The translations under genes were made by a program, and so were the position numbers. The notes beneath the pieces are model-generated. The model saw only the letters and a program-made list of their open reading frames with translations, was not told the origin of the DNA and did not search any database. From contig OY755236.1 of the NCBI GenBank assembly GCA_963576725.1, positions 71,704,379-71,768,378 on the forward strand: a stretch of 64,000 bases of DNA, written 5' to 3'. This document shows positions 56,901 to 64,000 of the stretch, one piece after another (within the stretch, counting starts at the first letter, position 1; the number at the start of each line of letters is the position of its first letter). The DNA is from Azorinus chamasolen. Lineage: Eukaryota > Mollusca > Bivalvia > Cardiida > Solecurtidae.

Positions 56901-59900
56901 CTCCTTTTCGGTAGATTTATTCAAAGTGGTTGGATCTAAAAATGAGGGAATGGCTTAAAAGGTGTCTCTATCAGGAAAAGAGTTGATACTTTAACCCTTT
57001 CCACCATAAATGCGCTTTTCTATGCCTTTACAAACAGAGAAGACCCAGATCAGATGGCTCCTAGAGGAGCCTTCTTATCAGAGTCTGCTCTGTTTGCTTC
57101 AGATATAATATAGATATGATTCTAACTTTCTGCCATGGCCAAAACTTCCTATGTCCATGTACTATTATACCAGTTAATCTAATCGAAATTCATGACATCA
57201 TTTTTCTTACATGAATATCCATGGAGGAAAGCGTTAATCCTTACAGAATATAATATGTGTGCCCGGGAATACATCGATGCTATAAGCATAAACATAATAA
57301 TGTTGCTTATCATATATATGCAGAATTATGTTACACTGATTCATAAGAAAAGCATGTGTGCCAGGCAATACAAGTCTATAATAAGCATATGCAGACTTTA
57401 AATATGCTACACAGTATATGTATGTGAAAATATAATACTGTAATACATTTACACCATAATTACATGCAGATTTATGCTACATGTCATAATGAAATTGATG
57501 CATGTACATGTAGTCGAATATCTAGTTTAGTGTGTAGTTAGTACGCGTAGTACAGCATATTGATCCCTTCATTTACTCCATGAATATGTCTTTTAATACC
57601 ATTGCAAACAAAGTAGATCCAGATCAGAGGATTCCTGTAGAAACTGTCTGATCAGGGTCTGCTCTGTTTGCTTGTGGTGTAATGTAGATCTGATTCTACA
57701 GTTTCTGCATTTTTATGCCAATATAGAAATTCATCTGTAAATATTTCTTGCATGAATATTCATTGATTAAATATTTATGTTACAAAAACATGTCCAAACA
57801 ACGGCTGTCACAGTCACATGACAAATGCCCCTCAAAATTGTACCCTGTGACCTTGACCTTTGATCCATGGACCAGGGAGTTGAATGCGACATATTGTCTT
57901 TGTGTGGTGAACATTTGTGCCAGGTTATTTTGATATCTATTCACAGATAAAAAAGTTAAAGAAGAGACACGAATTTGGGATGGACAATGCGTTTACTATA
58001 TGCCTGCTGTGGGTGCATAAACATGAGAAATGTGTCCAAACAAGTGCAAGATAAAAATATAGAAGGATCCTCTTTAAATGTTTACTTAATGAATATTCAT
58101 GTAAGAAATAATGACAGCGTGCATGTTAATTATTTTTATATTAGCATAAGAAGATGGGGATATTAGACCATAGCAGAAACTAGCAGAAACTGTAGAATCA
58201 GATCTGTATTATTTCATAAACAAACAGACAGATCTTGATCAGACAGCCCCTACAAGACCCATCTGATCTGGGTCTACTGTTTACAATGGCAATAAAAGGT
58301 GTATCATTCACTTAGTGACTAAACAAGGGGGTGTTTACATATTAGATTTCTTACAAGAACATGTAGTAAGATTATGGAGTGTCAACCCATTCCCTCATAT
58401 TAATGCCTCTGTGAAAGTCACTTTTTGAAACCATTATGATAAACAGAGCATTTGCTGCATAGGAGCAAATTAATTAAATTACACCATTCTAAAACCACAC
58501 CTTTCTAAAATTTCCCTTTTTTCTAGTAAAGGTTCATTTTCAGTAGATTTATTCAAAGAAGTTGGGTCTAAATTAAAATAGCCTGTAAGGGAATGGTTTA
58601 ACTATATATACAGAGAAAGGTGCTGACTGTGCAAGAAACAATTTGCATAACAGCCTGCAAAAGTAACCGACTACTTAAATCAAAGAATGCTTGTTTCATT
58701 TCATTTCATAAACGATCTGTAGCATACCTGGTTTAAGACTGGTCACCCCTGGGCCAACCTTGACCACCGTACCTGCAGCCTCATGTCCCATGATCATTGG
58801 GGACTCCACAGTAAACCTGCCACACTTCCCTGTGGTCCAGTACTTGAGGTCTGAACCGCAGATACCAACAGATCCCACAGACAGCAAAACCTCTGCAATA
58901 CAAGGCACATACCGTATAAACCATTTGAATACTGAATATTTAATTCTCATAATTTTCATAATGGCATATGTACACAGGATATGTTTTGCTCCGGCAGAAA
59001 CTGTAGAATCATATGTATATCATAAGGACATGGAGCAGACCCTGATCAGACGGCTCCTATAGGAACTGTCTGATCTGTGTCTACTCTGTTTGCAAATGCA
59101 TGAACAGGCGTATCTATGAAGGAAAGGCTTAAACAGGGAAAGTGTGATACACAAATGTCACCAAAATGTGGGGTGGTGTGCGGTGGTCTAAACGCTTGAC
59201 TACCAATCCGGAGGTCTGGGGTACAAATCCCGGTCCCTCCCGGAAATTTCAGAGACACTTTTCAGTGTCTCCCACCCGCACCTTCTTTCCACCCAGGGGT
59301 TAAAATGGGTACCTGTGAGGGTCACTAGCGGTACTGCGACTGCATGATTGCGCAGTATGTTAGCAGTGCTCAATATTGTGACTACCTGTATTGGAAAAAT
59401 TGAAATGAATCATTGAGCTGAAGAAACCAGAATCAGAAAGATCCTAATCAGATGTAAACTAGCACATCCTATTTTCAACACATTCTGTTTACTAATTATT
59501 AATACAATTCAGCTTCACATATTTAATCAACTTTTTTGACAATGTAAATGTTTCATCGTTTATTTCTTAATGAGACACCCAGTGACTCATCTAGATCCAA
59601 ACTGTCTGAAAGAGTTCTCTGAATCTCGCCAATGTATTAAAAGTGTGAGCTTAACCTCTTTAGAAAGCAGGAAACATGTACTGGCATTTGTGAATGGTGT
59701 TGACCCAGATCAGAGCCCTTTTATCAGGGTCTGCACTGTTTGCCATTTAAAATTAACCTTACCAGGTTAATGAATGCTTCCTATACAAAATGATGAACCA
59801 TTCCACTCTGAAAATTCAAAATTCAAAGGGTTAAAATAATGAATACTTGACCATTGTGTCCAGGCTGAGGTGTGGGCACCTTGTCAAACCTCACATTGAG

Positions 59901-59939
59901 AGGTCCATACAGAACAGCTGCTACATTATCTGTTGTCAT
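44792..59939 (-). CDS. SORD: Sorbitol dehydrogenase, 8 coding exons
   Basis: Exons in coding order: 59939-59852, 58892-58728, 55790-55631, 54415-54297, 51156-51091, 50019-49844, 48591-48470 and 44948-44792, total 1053 nt, 350 residues plus TGA; human SORD is 357. It is a zinc-dependent medium-chain dehydrogenase: N-terminal GroES-like domain, then a Rossmann domain. Visible residues: catalytic zinc C41 (VGICGSD), H66 and E67 (MGHEAAG); E152 in the conserved LEPLSV; a C96-x2-C99-x2-C102-x7-C110 structural-zinc lobe; the diagnostic [18 protein letters not shown] stretch; NAD motif CGAGPVG (175-181) and ribose-binding D200. Known reaction: sorbitol plus NAD+ to fructose plus NADH, cytosolic polyol pathway. 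Convergent with CLUAP1. A 5' UTR exon may exist, because TTAGCAG just upstream of the ATG looks like an acceptor. Confidence 0.97.
45008..45204. repeat. TTAA-A MITE in SORD intron 7
   Basis: gcactctatgaatattcgtg to tatggagtaaagggtt. Confidence 0.78.
45205..46064. other. SORD intron 7, unassigned
   Basis: Direct repeats of gggaattgtc / ggaattttc around 45420-45510; nothing else recognised. Confidence 0.4.
46118..46367. repeat. TTAA-B MITE (nested)
   Basis: ataaccctttccctaatata to acagggaaagggataa; core atcagatggctcctagagga. Confidence 0.85.
46458..46686. repeat. TTAA-C MITE (nested)
   Basis: TTAACCCATTACCTCATAGG to tatgagggaatgggttaa; centre gctcctataggagc; inserted in gaataTTAA of the outer element. 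Confidence 0.88.
46702..46926. repeat. TTAA-A MITE, degraded
   Basis: acccgttatctgatgattat to catgtaaagggtga; core ccccgataggactgctccaa. Confidence 0.6.
46927..47324. other. SORD intron 7, unassigned
   Basis: A TTAA-D-like tip at about 46960 and two copies of aggtttattaggtta near 47141 and 47170; otherwise nothing. Confidence 0.4.
47325..47422 (-). repeat. tRNA-like sequence (SINE or pseudo-tRNA)
   Basis: On the minus strand box A-like ggcgtaatcggt and box B ggttcgaatcc, about 55 nt apart. The ends do not form an acceptor stem (ggcctc vs agctataacc), so a functional tRNA is unlikely. Confidence 0.5.
47423..47971. other. SORD intron 7, unassigned
   Basis: No recognised family; it may be the interior of a larger element ending in the palindrome at 47972. 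Confidence 0.35.
47972..48110. repeat. GC-rich 139-bp palindrome
   Basis: aataataggttagtgctgta to cggcactaaaacctattatt; arms share gatgggacgcctttatccga and its inverse, loop gaggctcggcaagcctcgcc. Confidence 0.85.
48195..48413. repeat. TTAA-C MITE, left tip lost
   Basis: cataggctatttttaaaccc to agatgagaaaaggttaa; centre gctcttatggagc. Confidence 0.75.
48470..48591 (-). CDS. SORD: SORD coding exon 7
   Basis: Residues 259-298 plus two bases of C299 ([19 protein letters not shown]..., then [12 protein letters not shown]). Acceptor tttacag, donor gtaaga. Confidence 0.95.
48592..49089. other. SORD intron 6, 5' part
   Basis: A short stray tip agcccatgaatattcaagg at about 48716; a small open frame at 48765-48953 (minus) has no similarity I recognise. 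Confidence 0.4.
49090..49259. repeat. TTAA-A MITE, left end eroded
   Basis: Core gcaaacacagcagaacctaa and right tip tatggagtattaaaagggtt. Confidence 0.6.
49331..49480. repeat. TA-B foldback, left end eroded
   Basis: Centre aaagctccatcaggagctct; right tip tttagaggggtttcactgt. Confidence 0.65.
49547..49776. repeat. TTAA-A/B MITE
   Basis: ttaaccttttacttcatgaa to catgaaggaaagggtaa; core atcagatggctcctataaga. Ends 67 bp from SORD exon 6. Confidence 0.78.
49844..50019 (-). CDS. SORD: SORD coding exon 6
   Basis: Residues 200-258. D200 ends the second Rossmann strand; continues [20 protein letters not shown] and [15 protein letters not shown]. Acceptor tttcag, donor gtatgc. Confidence 0.95.
50190..50426. 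repeat. TTAA-A MITE
   Basis: attcctttactttacacctt to catggagtaaagggataa. A left half of another copy (50055-50180) precedes it. Confidence 0.75.
50498..50731. repeat. TTAA-E MITE
   Basis: TTAACCCATTTGTTCCCACA to ggagcaaatgggttaa. Core caaacagtgttgattctgat / inverse with cgcataatgcgg centre. Confidence 0.8.
50765..51013. repeat. TTAA-B MITE
   Basis: ataaccctttccctcattca to acagggaaaagggttaa; it sits in a TTAA-D remnant (right part gatggaccattccactttga). Confidence 0.85.
51091..51156 (-). CDS. SORD: SORD coding exon 5
   Basis: Residues 178-199 ([19 protein letters not shown]...), completing the glycine-rich NAD loop. Acceptor acccag, donor gtaact. Confidence 0.95.
51276..51464. repeat. TTAA-A MITE
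   Basis: TTAATCCTTTACTCCATGAG to tatggagtaaagggttaa; left arm internally deleted. Confidence 0.83.
51597..52914. other. CCGG-dense GC-rich block
   Basis: Starts ccccgttcccactgtcacgg, ends ggtgccgccagggat. Dense in short variants of cccggta / accggnat / gccggnntaccc. It has no open frame of note and its base composition differs strongly from the surroundings. It is interrupted by the element at 51689-52250. Confidence 0.65.
51689..52250 (-). mobile_element. Hairpin-ended non-coding element (copy 2)
   Basis: Inverse orientation of the 31211-32006 element: caagagctgtccgcagacag at the low end, three internal units, gccgacgccgacgccgacga at the high end. Confidence 0.7.
53389..53610. repeat. TTAA-A MITE
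   Basis: TTAACCTTTTACTCCATAAA to catggagtaaaggttaa; core deleted to gaccagtagcagctatctga. Confidence 0.82.
53611..54019. other. SORD intron 4, unassigned
   Basis: Degraded palindromic cores at 53720-53790 and 53880-53960; no gene. Confidence 0.4.
54020..54262. repeat. TTAA-A MITE by SORD exon 4
   Basis: TTAACCATTTACTCCATAAA to tatggtgtaaaaggttaa; ends 34 bp from the exon 4 donor. Confidence 0.82.
54297..54415 (-). CDS. SORD: SORD coding exon 4
   Basis: Residues 138-177 ([20 protein letters not shown]... to VLICGA), covering the domain junction and the start of the Rossmann fold. Acceptor tttacag, donor gtacat. Confidence 0.96.
54447..54691. repeat. TTAA-C MITE
   Basis: TTAACCCATTCCCCCATAGG to aatgagggaatgggttaa; lies about 30 bp upstream of the SORD exon 4 acceptor. 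Confidence 0.87.
54873..55117. repeat. TTAA-A MITE
   Basis: TTAATCCTTCACTCAATGAA to tatggaataaaaggttaa. Confidence 0.82.
55118..55345. repeat. TTAA-D/A fragments
   Basis: tcacactgagtggactctat with ttccattctgaaaattcagc, then a partial core gcaaacacaacagaccttga and ggattaaagggttaa. Confidence 0.55.
55346..55576. repeat. TTAA-C MITE by SORD exon 3
   Basis: TTAACCCATTCCCTCATATT to tatgaggtaatgggttaa. The last 22 bp (atctatgaggtaatgggtta) are repeated once more before the exon 3 donor. Confidence 0.85.
55631..55790 (-). CDS. SORD: SORD coding exon 3
   Basis: Residues 85-137: [11 protein letters not shown], the four-cysteine structural zinc loop, then [18 protein letters not shown]. Acceptor ttcag, donor gtaaga. 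Confidence 0.97.
55800..56516. other. SORD intron 2, proximal part
   Basis: Contains the dispersed tctccaccaaatcc..gaccactccgtagaatcg repeat and degraded TTAA-A halves. A 16-nt copy of SORD exon 8 edge-like sequence, ccctagggctgctggg, lies at 56282. Confidence 0.4.
56517..56751. repeat. TTAA-A MITE
   Basis: TTAACCCTTTACTCCATGAA to tatggaataaaaagttaa; core gacagctcctacaggagccg. It interrupts another TTAA-A copy at ttctgtttaa. Confidence 0.83.
56759..56958. repeat. TTAA-C MITE
   Basis: TTAACCCTCTCTTCTATAAA to aatgagggaatggcttaa; perfect centre gcatttgctcctataggagc. Confidence 0.85.
56991..57237. repeat. TTAA-A MITE
   Basis: TTAACCCTTTCCACCATAAA to catggaggaaagcgttaa; core cagatggctcctagaggagc. 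Confidence 0.83.
57238..57568. other. SORD intron 2, unassigned
   Basis: Two diverged copies of tgtgtgcc(cg/ag)g(g/c)aatac.. at 57257 and 57355 followed by similar sequence; short local duplication. Confidence 0.45.
57569..57770. repeat. TTAA-A MITE
   Basis: catttactccatgaatatgt to catgaatattcattgatta; core ccagatcagaggattcctgt. Confidence 0.72.
58080..58320. repeat. TTAA-A MITE, eroded ends
   Basis: tgtttacttaatgaatattc; core cttgatcagacagcccctac and tgatctgggtctactg. Confidence 0.65.
58381..58602. repeat. TTAA-C MITE
   Basis: gtcaacccattccctcatat to gtaagggaatggtttaa. Confidence 0.8.
58728..58892 (-). CDS. SORD: SORD coding exon 2
   Basis: Residues 30-84, including catalytic zinc ligands C41 ([10 protein letters not shown]) and H66/E67 ([11 protein letters not shown]). 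Acceptor attgcag, donor gtatgc. Confidence 0.96.
58930..59132. repeat. TTAA-A/B MITE by SORD exon 2
   Basis: gaatactgaatatttaattc; core cagacggctcctataggaac; right tip atgaaggaaaggcttaa. Its left edge is within 40 bp of the exon. Confidence 0.7.
59166..59408 (+). mobile_element. tRNA-derived SINE
   Basis: Box A-like gtgcggtggtctaaacgc, box B-like gggtacaaatccc, then a body with acccaggggttaaaatgggt and acctgtgagggtcac, as in mollusc SINE families. In SORD intron 1. Confidence 0.7.
59652..59834. repeat. TTAA-D MITE
   Basis: Core cccagatcagagcccttttatc; tail ccactctgaaaattcaaaat then tcaaagggttaa. Ends 18 bp from the SORD exon 1 donor. Confidence 0.72.
59852..59939 (-). CDS. SORD: SORD coding exon 1
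   Basis: Residues 1-29 ([18 protein letters not shown]...). The donor is the less usual gtcaag, but it joins exon 2 in frame as GHNEVLL, which fits the family. Confidence 0.93.
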
Positions 59940-59989
59940 CCTGCCTGCTAATCAAGTATGCCAGACGACCTAGTTGCATACTCGTTCAT

Positions 59990-60199
59990 AAACCTTTGAA
60001 TGCTGGACAATGAGTGTAGTGGCATTTGCAAACAGTGCAGACACTGATCAGAGGGCTCCAAAAGGAGCCCTCTGATCAGGGTCTGCACTGTTTGTCATAC
60101 AAAATGCTCAAGCAAATTTAAGTCATCTATACTGAATGGACTCATCTGAATACACTGATGGGCCATCCCACTTTGAATATTCAGCATTCAAAAGGTTAA
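59990..60199. repeat. TTAA-D MITE upstream of SORD
   Basis: aaacctttgaatgctggaca to cagcattcaaaaggttaa; perfect core gagggctccaaaaggagccc. It starts about 50 bp upstream of the SORD ATG, so it may overlap the promoter or 5' UTR. Confidence 0.82.
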
Positions 60200-60340
60200 A
60201 GTGCTTGATAAGACTGAGGGTCATTCAATATGTATTTTCATGCTAAGTACTTGTAACATTTTAGCATAATAATACTAATTTGAGGCAGAAATATTAAATC
60301 AAGATACAGATGATCCGTCTTTAGGCTCCTTGGTCAGTCT

Positions 60341-60750
60341 TTAACCCTTTACTTTATACTCCATTCACACTTCATATTCTGATAAGAAATACATGTACTC
60401 ACACCATGAATATTAACTCTTTCCTCCACCTTTCTACGCCTCTGTAAAAATCACCTATTGAAACCATTGTGATAAATAAAGCAATGGTTTCAAACAACAA
60501 AATTCTAATTTTTTTGTTTTCTCTAGTTAATGCTGCTTTTCAGTAGATTTATTCAAAGTGGTTGGATCTAAAAATAGCCTATGAGGGAATGGGTTAATAA
60601 GATTAATTTCATTAATTGCACATGAACACACAAAATGTTGGTTATGGCAGAAATCAGATCCATATTATTCCATAAATAAATAGAGTAAACCCAGATCAGA
60701 AGGCTCCTATAGGAGCCGTTTGATCTGGGTCATCTCTGTTTGCAGTGGCA
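60341..60750. repeat. TTAA-A MITE split by a TTAA-C MITE
   Basis: ttaaccctttactttatact left end; atgaataTTAA resumes TTAAtaagattaattt after the insert; right core gatcagaaggctcctatagg; right tip decayed. Confidence 0.75.
60413..60597. repeat. TTAA-C MITE (nested, centre deleted)
   Basis: TTAACTCTTTCCTCCACCTT to tatgagggaatgggttaa; TTAA duplicated. Confidence 0.83.
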
Positions 60751-61001
60751 TTAACATTACATTACATTATAAAAATTCATGTAATTGTTTAGCTGAATTT
60801 TAATAAAAGCAAATATATACTATTACATAATCAGAACAGATTGATCAGACAACTTCTACAGGAGTCATCAGATCTGGGTCTACTCTGTTTGCAAAAGTGT
60901 ATCTGTGAGGTAAATCATCTGTGCTCTGAGTAATTGTCTATAAATATTGTCATCCACTTGAATTCTTAAGCATTCAAATGTGTCAATATACAATACAGAT
61001 T

Positions 61002-61437
61002 AACCCTTTACTGCATGTAAACACCTTTTCACACAACTTTGTGAACAGTGTAGACTCAGATTAGACAGCTCCCATAGGAGTCGTCTGATCTGGGTCTGTT
61101 GTTTCCTTGTGAAAGATATTAATTTAGTTTCTACCAATACAGTAAAAACTCTCTATAACGACCACTAAATTACATCAAGTATTTTATGTTAAAGGCATGT
61201 GGCTGCTTAAAGGTGAAAGTAAAACAGAACGCTCCTATAGGAGCGTTCTGTTTTACTTTCATCTTGCTTTAAACAGCCACATGCCCTAAATACCAATTAA
61301 TTAACATAATTTAGTGGCCGTTATAGAGAGGTTTTACTGTACACCATGGGTACATAATATGCCATTACAAAAAGTCAGCTAATAAACATTCATGATGTCA
61401 TTATGTCTTACATGAATATGTAACAGGGAATGGATTA
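61002..61437. repeat. TTAA-A/B MITE split by a TA-A foldback
   Basis: TTAACCCTTTACTGCATGTA to taacagggaatggatta; interrupted at 61138-61341. Confidence 0.75.
61138..61341. repeat. TA-A foldback MITE (nested)
   Basis: TACAGTAAAAACTCTCTATA to agagaggttttactgta; perfect centre gaacgctcctataggagcg. Confidence 0.88.
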
Positions 61438-61498
61438 GCCTGAAGCCTACTGAGCAACATGTTATCTATTTATGCATATTTTCTAGTATATCTGTTCA

Positions 61499-61670
61499 TT
61501 AACCTTTTACTCCATGAATATTTATGTTAGAATTATGACATCATTAATATTAATTAATTGATTTTTTGTCATGGCAGAAAGTGTAGAATAAGAGTTATAT
61601 TATTATCCCATAAGCAAACAGAGCAGATTCTGATCAGACAGCTCATGGCATCAGGATACAGCCAGTTTGC
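61499..61670. repeat. TTAA-A MITE, truncated
   Basis: attaaccttttactccatga; core gattctgatcagacagctca; then unrelated sequence. Confidence 0.7.
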
Positions 61671-61698
61671 GAATATAATCAGAGATTCAGCCTTAGCT

Positions 61699-61903
61699 AA
61701 AACCCTTTACGTCATGAATGTTCATGTAAGAAATAATGACATCATTAATCAATTAGATTATGATAGAACAAGAATTGTTGGCCATATGGCAGAAACTGTA
61801 GTATTATATCTATATTGTACGAGTCATAAACAGGAGCTGTCTGATCCGGGTCTGCTCTGTTTGCAAAGGCATATTGGCGTATTTATAGAGTAAAAGGTTT
61901 TAA
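61699..61903. repeat. TTAA-A MITE
   Basis: taaaaccctttacgtcatga to tatagagtaaaaggtttt; core partly deleted. Confidence 0.72.
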
Positions 61904-61974
61904 TAACATGTATTTGCATGTTTGTTGCAAATGTGTTGATAACCTATGCAGACAGTTTGGATTCAGATGATTAA

Positions 61975-62240
61975 GGGATATGGAAGTTTCTCACCAAAGT
62001 CCAGTTTTACATTCTGACTGAAGTTTTGAAGAGAATTAGCAGCAAAAACTACTGTGACAACATTAGAGTTTAACTGGAACTTAGGGCTCAAAAAGTACCA
62101 AAGTCCAGTTATACATTCTGACTGATGTCTTGAAGAGAAATAGCAGCAAAAACTACTTGTATAATTGTAGCAGACGACAATATTGTCAGTCAACTTTAAC
62201 TTAGGGCATAAAGAGTACCAAAGGAATGCAATATTTGACA
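61975..62240. repeat. Local duplication, ~120-bp unit
   Basis: aaagtccagttttacattctgactgaagt recurs as aaagtccagttatacattctgactgatgt; both followed by tttgaagagaa-tagcagcaaaaactac and agggc-aaagagtacca. Confidence 0.85.
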
Positions 62241-62541
62241 CATACCTCACATTCTCTTGTCACTAAGCCAATTTTTGCCATAATTCAACAATACAGAGCA
62301 TCCAGGGATACCACTAGTACCAATCAATTTTTTAAGTCTTTATAGTTTGATCTCTCAAATCAAAAGTGAAGGCTCTACCGCTTGAACTATCTTGAGAAGA
62401 CATATGTTTCTTTATTATTATTCTTTTAAAAATTTCCTTTTGCTCACATTACCCTGATGATGGATATGATTTGTCCAAGATGTATAGCAACATAATTATA
62501 CCCAAGTCTACTTCACCTATCTGAAAGTAAATGACAAGCAT
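62241..62541. other. Unassigned intergenic sequence
   Basis: No repeat or coding signal recognised. Confidence 0.4.
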
Positions 62542-62960
62542 TTAACCCATTCCCTCATATGCTTAGTTTTAGATCAAACTCCTTTGAATAAATCCACTGA
62601 AAAAGAGCATTTACCCCTTTCCTCCATGGCTATTCATGTAAGCAATAATGATGTCATTAATATTATTTAGATTAATTTTGTTATAATAGCACATGGACAC
62701 ATGAATTTTTGGCCATGTCAGAAGCTGTAGAATCATACATGTATCTATATTATACCATAAGCAAACAAAGTTCTTATAGTAGCCGTCTGATCTGGGTCTT
62801 CTCTCTGTTTGCATAGGTGTATTTATGGAGAAACGGATTAAAGGAAAATGTTAGAATTCTGTAGTTTTGAAACCATTGTGGTAAATAGAATCTGCTCATG
62901 GAGCGGAGCAAAATTAATGTTTTATTTATCACAATAGTTGCAAAAAGTGGATTTTACATA
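62542..62960. repeat. TTAA-C MITE split by a TTAA-A MITE
   Basis: TTAACCCATTCCCTCATATG left part to gagcattta (62613), resuming aaggaaaatgttagaattct at 62841; right tip eroded. Confidence 0.75.
62612..62841. repeat. TTAA-A MITE (nested)
   Basis: ttacccctttcctccatggc to tatggagaaacggattaa; first tip base changed (TTAC). Confidence 0.8.
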
Positions 62961-63049
62961 GGTGAGTAAGTTTAGCACTCATTGTGTTGATTTACATTCA
63001 AAATACAAATTAATATTTCATTAGCATCACTAATAAGCTTTCTTTGTTC

Positions 63050-63860
63050 TGCATCATTTTCACATGTGTAACCCCAACCTTGAAGCCCCGTTACCTTGAC
63101 CTTACACATTTACCTGGTTCAGAATCTAATCATGGATAAAAACATGCAAGGTTTGATGATTCTACTGGTATATTTCACGGTTTGTTCAGTATAATGTCCA
63201 CAAGTTTTGTTCTTAAAATCCTCATGCGACCTTGAAAATCTACAGGGTGCAATGCCTGATCATGGAAAAACATGCATGTTTCAAGTTTGTTCTGCCTCAC
63301 ATTCACAAGATATTGTTTCTTTTCAAAATCTGCCTCATGTGATCTTGACCTTGAAAGTTTATATGGTGCAATGTCTAATTAAAGGAAACATACATACAGT
63401 TGAATATTCTGTTAAGTTTGTTTTGTGAATACCAGATCAGTACCGTATATTCAAAAGTTTATTTGGTGAGGTGTAACAGTTTGGTAGAGTGCAAGTGGTT
63501 TTTTTCCTAATTCTGCCTGTGTCCTTGACCTGGAAAATCAATCGGGTGCAATGCCTTCATGAGAAACAAATATTCAAGATTCAAAGATTTAATTTTAAAT
63601 GGTTTGTTTAGTGAAGTGTTCACTAGTGTTTTTTCAAAGTTTATATTGTATCCTTGTAGCTTGTGACCTTGGCAATCAATACAGCGCAATGTTTATTTGA
63701 CACAACCATGCAAGGTTTGATTCCATGTACCATAGTTTATTCCATATCCATTTTTTCATGATCTTACTCATGTGACCTTGACCTTGAAAACAGGGTACGA
63801 TATATCACCATGGGGAATAAGCATTAAAGGTTTAATGATTCCCTGAGCCACAGTTAACCC
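63050..63860. repeat. Diverged direct repeats with TGACCTTGA motifs
   Basis: At least five diverged copies, 110-180 bp apart, sharing catgtgaccttgaccttgaaa, then aggtgcaatgtct-atg, aaacatgcaaggttt and tcaagttt. They are ancient tandem copies, not coding. Confidence 0.7.
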
Positions 63861-63872
63861 TTTCCCTGTTCC
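63854..63872. repeat. TTAA-B left-end fragment
   Basis: ttaaccctttccctgttcc; the rest is lost. Confidence 0.5.
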
Positions 63873-64000
63873 AAATTTATAATAATAATAACAAGGGCAT
63901 GTTGTATTGCTATGCAAGACATGAGTCCCCCACCGGACTGAAAAAAACCTCCACTCTCCCCACCCCACCCACCCATGGTGTGGTTGACCATGGTATATAT

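Noticed and set aside
61558..61893. 111-residue open frame
   Set aside because: Spans the two adjacent TTAA-A elements (61499-61903); similar frames arise in other copies.

Overview
This is animal nuclear DNA, AT-rich and intron-rich, most likely from a bivalve mollusc. That taxon call rests on repeat families I recall as typical of bivalves (hairpin-plus-TCTTGTT ends, a (GGACAGAC)n tail, a tRNA-derived SINE), so it is moderately supported only. Two conserved protein genes can be rebuilt exon by exon, and they converge tail to tail.

Gene 1 (plus strand, 13406-38637) is CLUAP1, also called IFT38, a core intraflagellar-transport subunit. It has 13 coding exons and encodes 424 residues; all introns are GT-AG and all phases fit. 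Gene 2 (minus strand, 59939-44792) is sorbitol dehydrogenase (SORD). It has 8 coding exons and encodes 350 residues, with catalytic-zinc, structural-zinc and NAD-binding residues intact. About 4.8 kb separates their polyadenylation signals (39902 and 44779). The two proteins act in unrelated processes (cilium assembly and polyol metabolism), and nothing suggests co-regulation.

Most of the remaining sequence is small palindromic transposon-like DNA. I use these labels. TTAA-A: ends TTAACCCTTTACTCCAT, about 245 bp. TTAA-B: ends TTAACCCTTTCCCTCATAT and ...ACAGGGAAAGGGTTAA. TTAA-C: ends TTAACCCATTCCCTCATAG. TTAA-D: ends near TTAACCTTTGAATG. TTAA-E: ends TTAACCCATTTG. All are flanked by TTAA and have CCC/GGG tips, as expected of non-autonomous piggyBac-type elements. 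TA-A (ends TACAGTAAAACCTCTCTATA, about 205 bp) and related TA-B elements resemble pogo/Tigger-type foldbacks. Nested insertions are frequent and reveal target duplications.

Layout: 1-13.3 kb is intergenic, with MITEs, a tiny LTR element whose 155-bp LTRs are identical and carry a tRNA-like promoter, and simple repeats. 13.4-39.9 kb is CLUAP1, with MITE-filled introns and 3' UTR. 39.9-44.7 kb is a repeat-rich convergent intergenic region. 44.8-59.9 kb is SORD, including a CCGG-dense block inside a split foldback. 60-64 kb is the upstream region of SORD, with MITEs and diverged repeats containing TGACCTTGA motifs. No bacterial, viral or CRISPR-like system was seen. The most unusual content is the modular hairpin MITE landscape and the miniature LTR element.
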